This document shows positions 5,857-6,621 of a stretch of 6,621 nt of DNA, in pieces. The notes beneath the pieces were generated by a model, which made no database searches, was not told the DNA's origin, and was given only the letters and a program-made list of their open reading frames with translations. Position 1 is the stretch's first letter. Each line of letters opens with the position of its first letter. A program made the translations under genes and the position numbers. Source of the DNA: Synechococcus sp. CO36386bin_37 (lineage in GTDB: Bacteria > Cyanobacteriota > Cyanobacteriia > PCC-6307 > Cyanobiaceae); contig WTGE01000358.1 of assembly GCA_011525445.1 (NCBI GenBank), forward strand, positions 1-6,621, given 5' to 3'.

Positions 5857-6621
5857 TCAGGGAGGAAAAACTCTCAACCGACGTTGATCACTCGGCCCAT
5901 ACACATCGCTGCGAAGGCTGTAACGGGCGACGAGTTCAGACTGCAGATCTCGGACCTTTTCACTGCGGGGAAGAAGTTCTACAGGACGACCTTGTGGGAC
6001 GACCACCTGCTCGATGGCCAAACGGCATTCTTCAAGGGCCTCGGAAGTATCCGATTGATCACCTGAATCAATGGAATCTCGATGGGCAGATTCAGAATCG
6101 CGGCGCGATAGCAACCGCTCCAAAGCCCTTTCAACTTGAGAAAGCGTGTCGGATTTGATCACTAAGATTGGAATACCTGCCTCTCTGGCTTGACGACGGA
6201 GCTCAGGTTGTCGACCCAGCTTTTGACGGACACTGAGAACCACATCGGCTTGATCTAAAGCCTTCACGGCCTTAACAGACCAATTACGACGACAAACAGC
6301 TTCGTTCAGTCTTTGTTCGCTCAACCCACAGCAAAGAACGTGAAATTCATTGGATCCGGGCTGGGGCTTCCGACTGTCTTGCAGGATGGATCCCTGTGTC
6401 TCTGATTGAAAACAAATTGTCTCAACTGGATTAGGGAGCGGAACCGGTGCCAATGATGGGCGTTTCAAAGGTGAGGACGACAACTTCGGTTCAACGCGAA
6501 GTACCCGACCATCCGAAGCCATCCTTCGCTCTTCAAGGCCTGGCAATTGCCCCCGGAGTAACGCATCAACTGCGCGCCCAACCTCTCGATACACAGCCCA
6601 TCGACTTCGACTGTGCATCTC
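5857..6621 (-). CDS. Ycf45/SpoIIIAA-like ATPase with R3H-like C-terminus, 5' part missing
   Basis: The C-terminal 254 residues of a larger protein; the frame continues past the window edge with a Glu codon before the Met at 6618, so that Met is internal. I recognise it as the cyanobacterial/plastid Ycf45 type: an AAA-like ATPase related to SpoIIIAA followed by a nucleic-acid-binding R3H-like domain. The ATPase core lies outside the window. Visible are the post-ATPase segment EMHSRSRWAVYREVGRAVDA, a variable linker, and a small alpha/beta region from FHVLCCGLSEQRLNEAV through LDQADVVLSVRQKL to AGIPILVIKSDTLSQVERAL. The ending, ELLPRSEKVRDLQSELVARY...RRLRVFP, is the R3H-like end. The RxxxH motif appears as RDLQS, with Ser in place of His (codon 5938-5940). 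An acidic Ser/Asp-rich insert (about RRDSESAHRDSIDSGDQSD) precedes this end. The role is unknown. It is upstream of tRNA-Gln on the same strand. Confidence 0.75.
   Translation of the reverse strand, partial: EMHSRSRWAVYREVGRAVDALLRGQLPGLEERRMASDGRVLRVEPKLSSSPLKRPSLAPVPLPNPVETICFQSETQGSILQDSRKPQPGSNEFHVLCCGLSEQRLNEAVCRRNWSVKAVKALDQADVVLSVRQKLGRQPELRRQAREAGIPILVIKSDTLSQVERALERLLSRRDSESAHRDSIDSGDQSDTSEALEECRLAIEQVVVPQGRPVELLPRSEKVRDLQSELVARYSLRSDVYGPSDQRRLRVFPP

Noticed and set aside
5851..5861. CCTGATTCAGG odd-length palindrome at the end of the Ycf45-like gene
   Set aside because: It would leave almost no loop, has no following T-run, and partly overlaps the stop codon; it is too short to claim as an operator or terminator.

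Overview
The window looks like chromosomal core sequence from a marine picocyanobacterium, most likely a Synechococcus of moderate GC. The evidence is the gene set: a CrtD-like carotenoid oxidoreductase end, TyrA, small cyanobacteria-specific proteins of the DUF2839 and (probably) DUF1815 types, a RecA of cyanobacterial type, and the end of a Ycf45-like ATPase. I saw no HIP1 octamers (GCGATCGC), which fits marine picocyanobacteria. The species cannot be named from this. There is no insertion sequence, prophage, CRISPR array or rRNA, and nothing suggests recent transfer.

Left part (1-1467): the 3' end of the CrtD-like gene (+) converges on tyrA (-) with a 10-base gap. tyrA diverges from the next gene across about 66 bases that carry a perfect 18-base palindrome. 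Middle (1468-3610, +): a degenerate DinG/XPD-type helicase-like protein, a one-helix DUF2839 protein and a probable DUF1815 protein follow one another in one direction. The first two may share a transcript; the third has a 62-base AT-rich gap before it.

Right part (3607-6621, all -): recA meets the DUF1815-like gene tail to tail, and one CTAG supplies both stop codons. The recA leader carries a sequence that fits the cyanobacterial LexA (SOS) box, 8 bases after the end of an upstream HAD-family phosphatase-like gene. That HAD gene starts 16 bases after the 3' end of tRNA-Gln(UUG). Upstream of the tRNA is the C-terminal part of a Ycf45/SpoIIIAA-like ATPase with an R3H-like tail, cut by the window end.

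Most genes are housekeeping: tyrosine biosynthesis, carotenoid metabolism, recombination and a tRNA. The most unusual item is the helicase-like protein. Its fold-level landmarks match DinG, but the Walker A, DEAH and motif VI residues are all replaced, so it reads as a retained non-catalytic helicase relative. Every gap is under 130 bases, so there is no long gene-free stretch.
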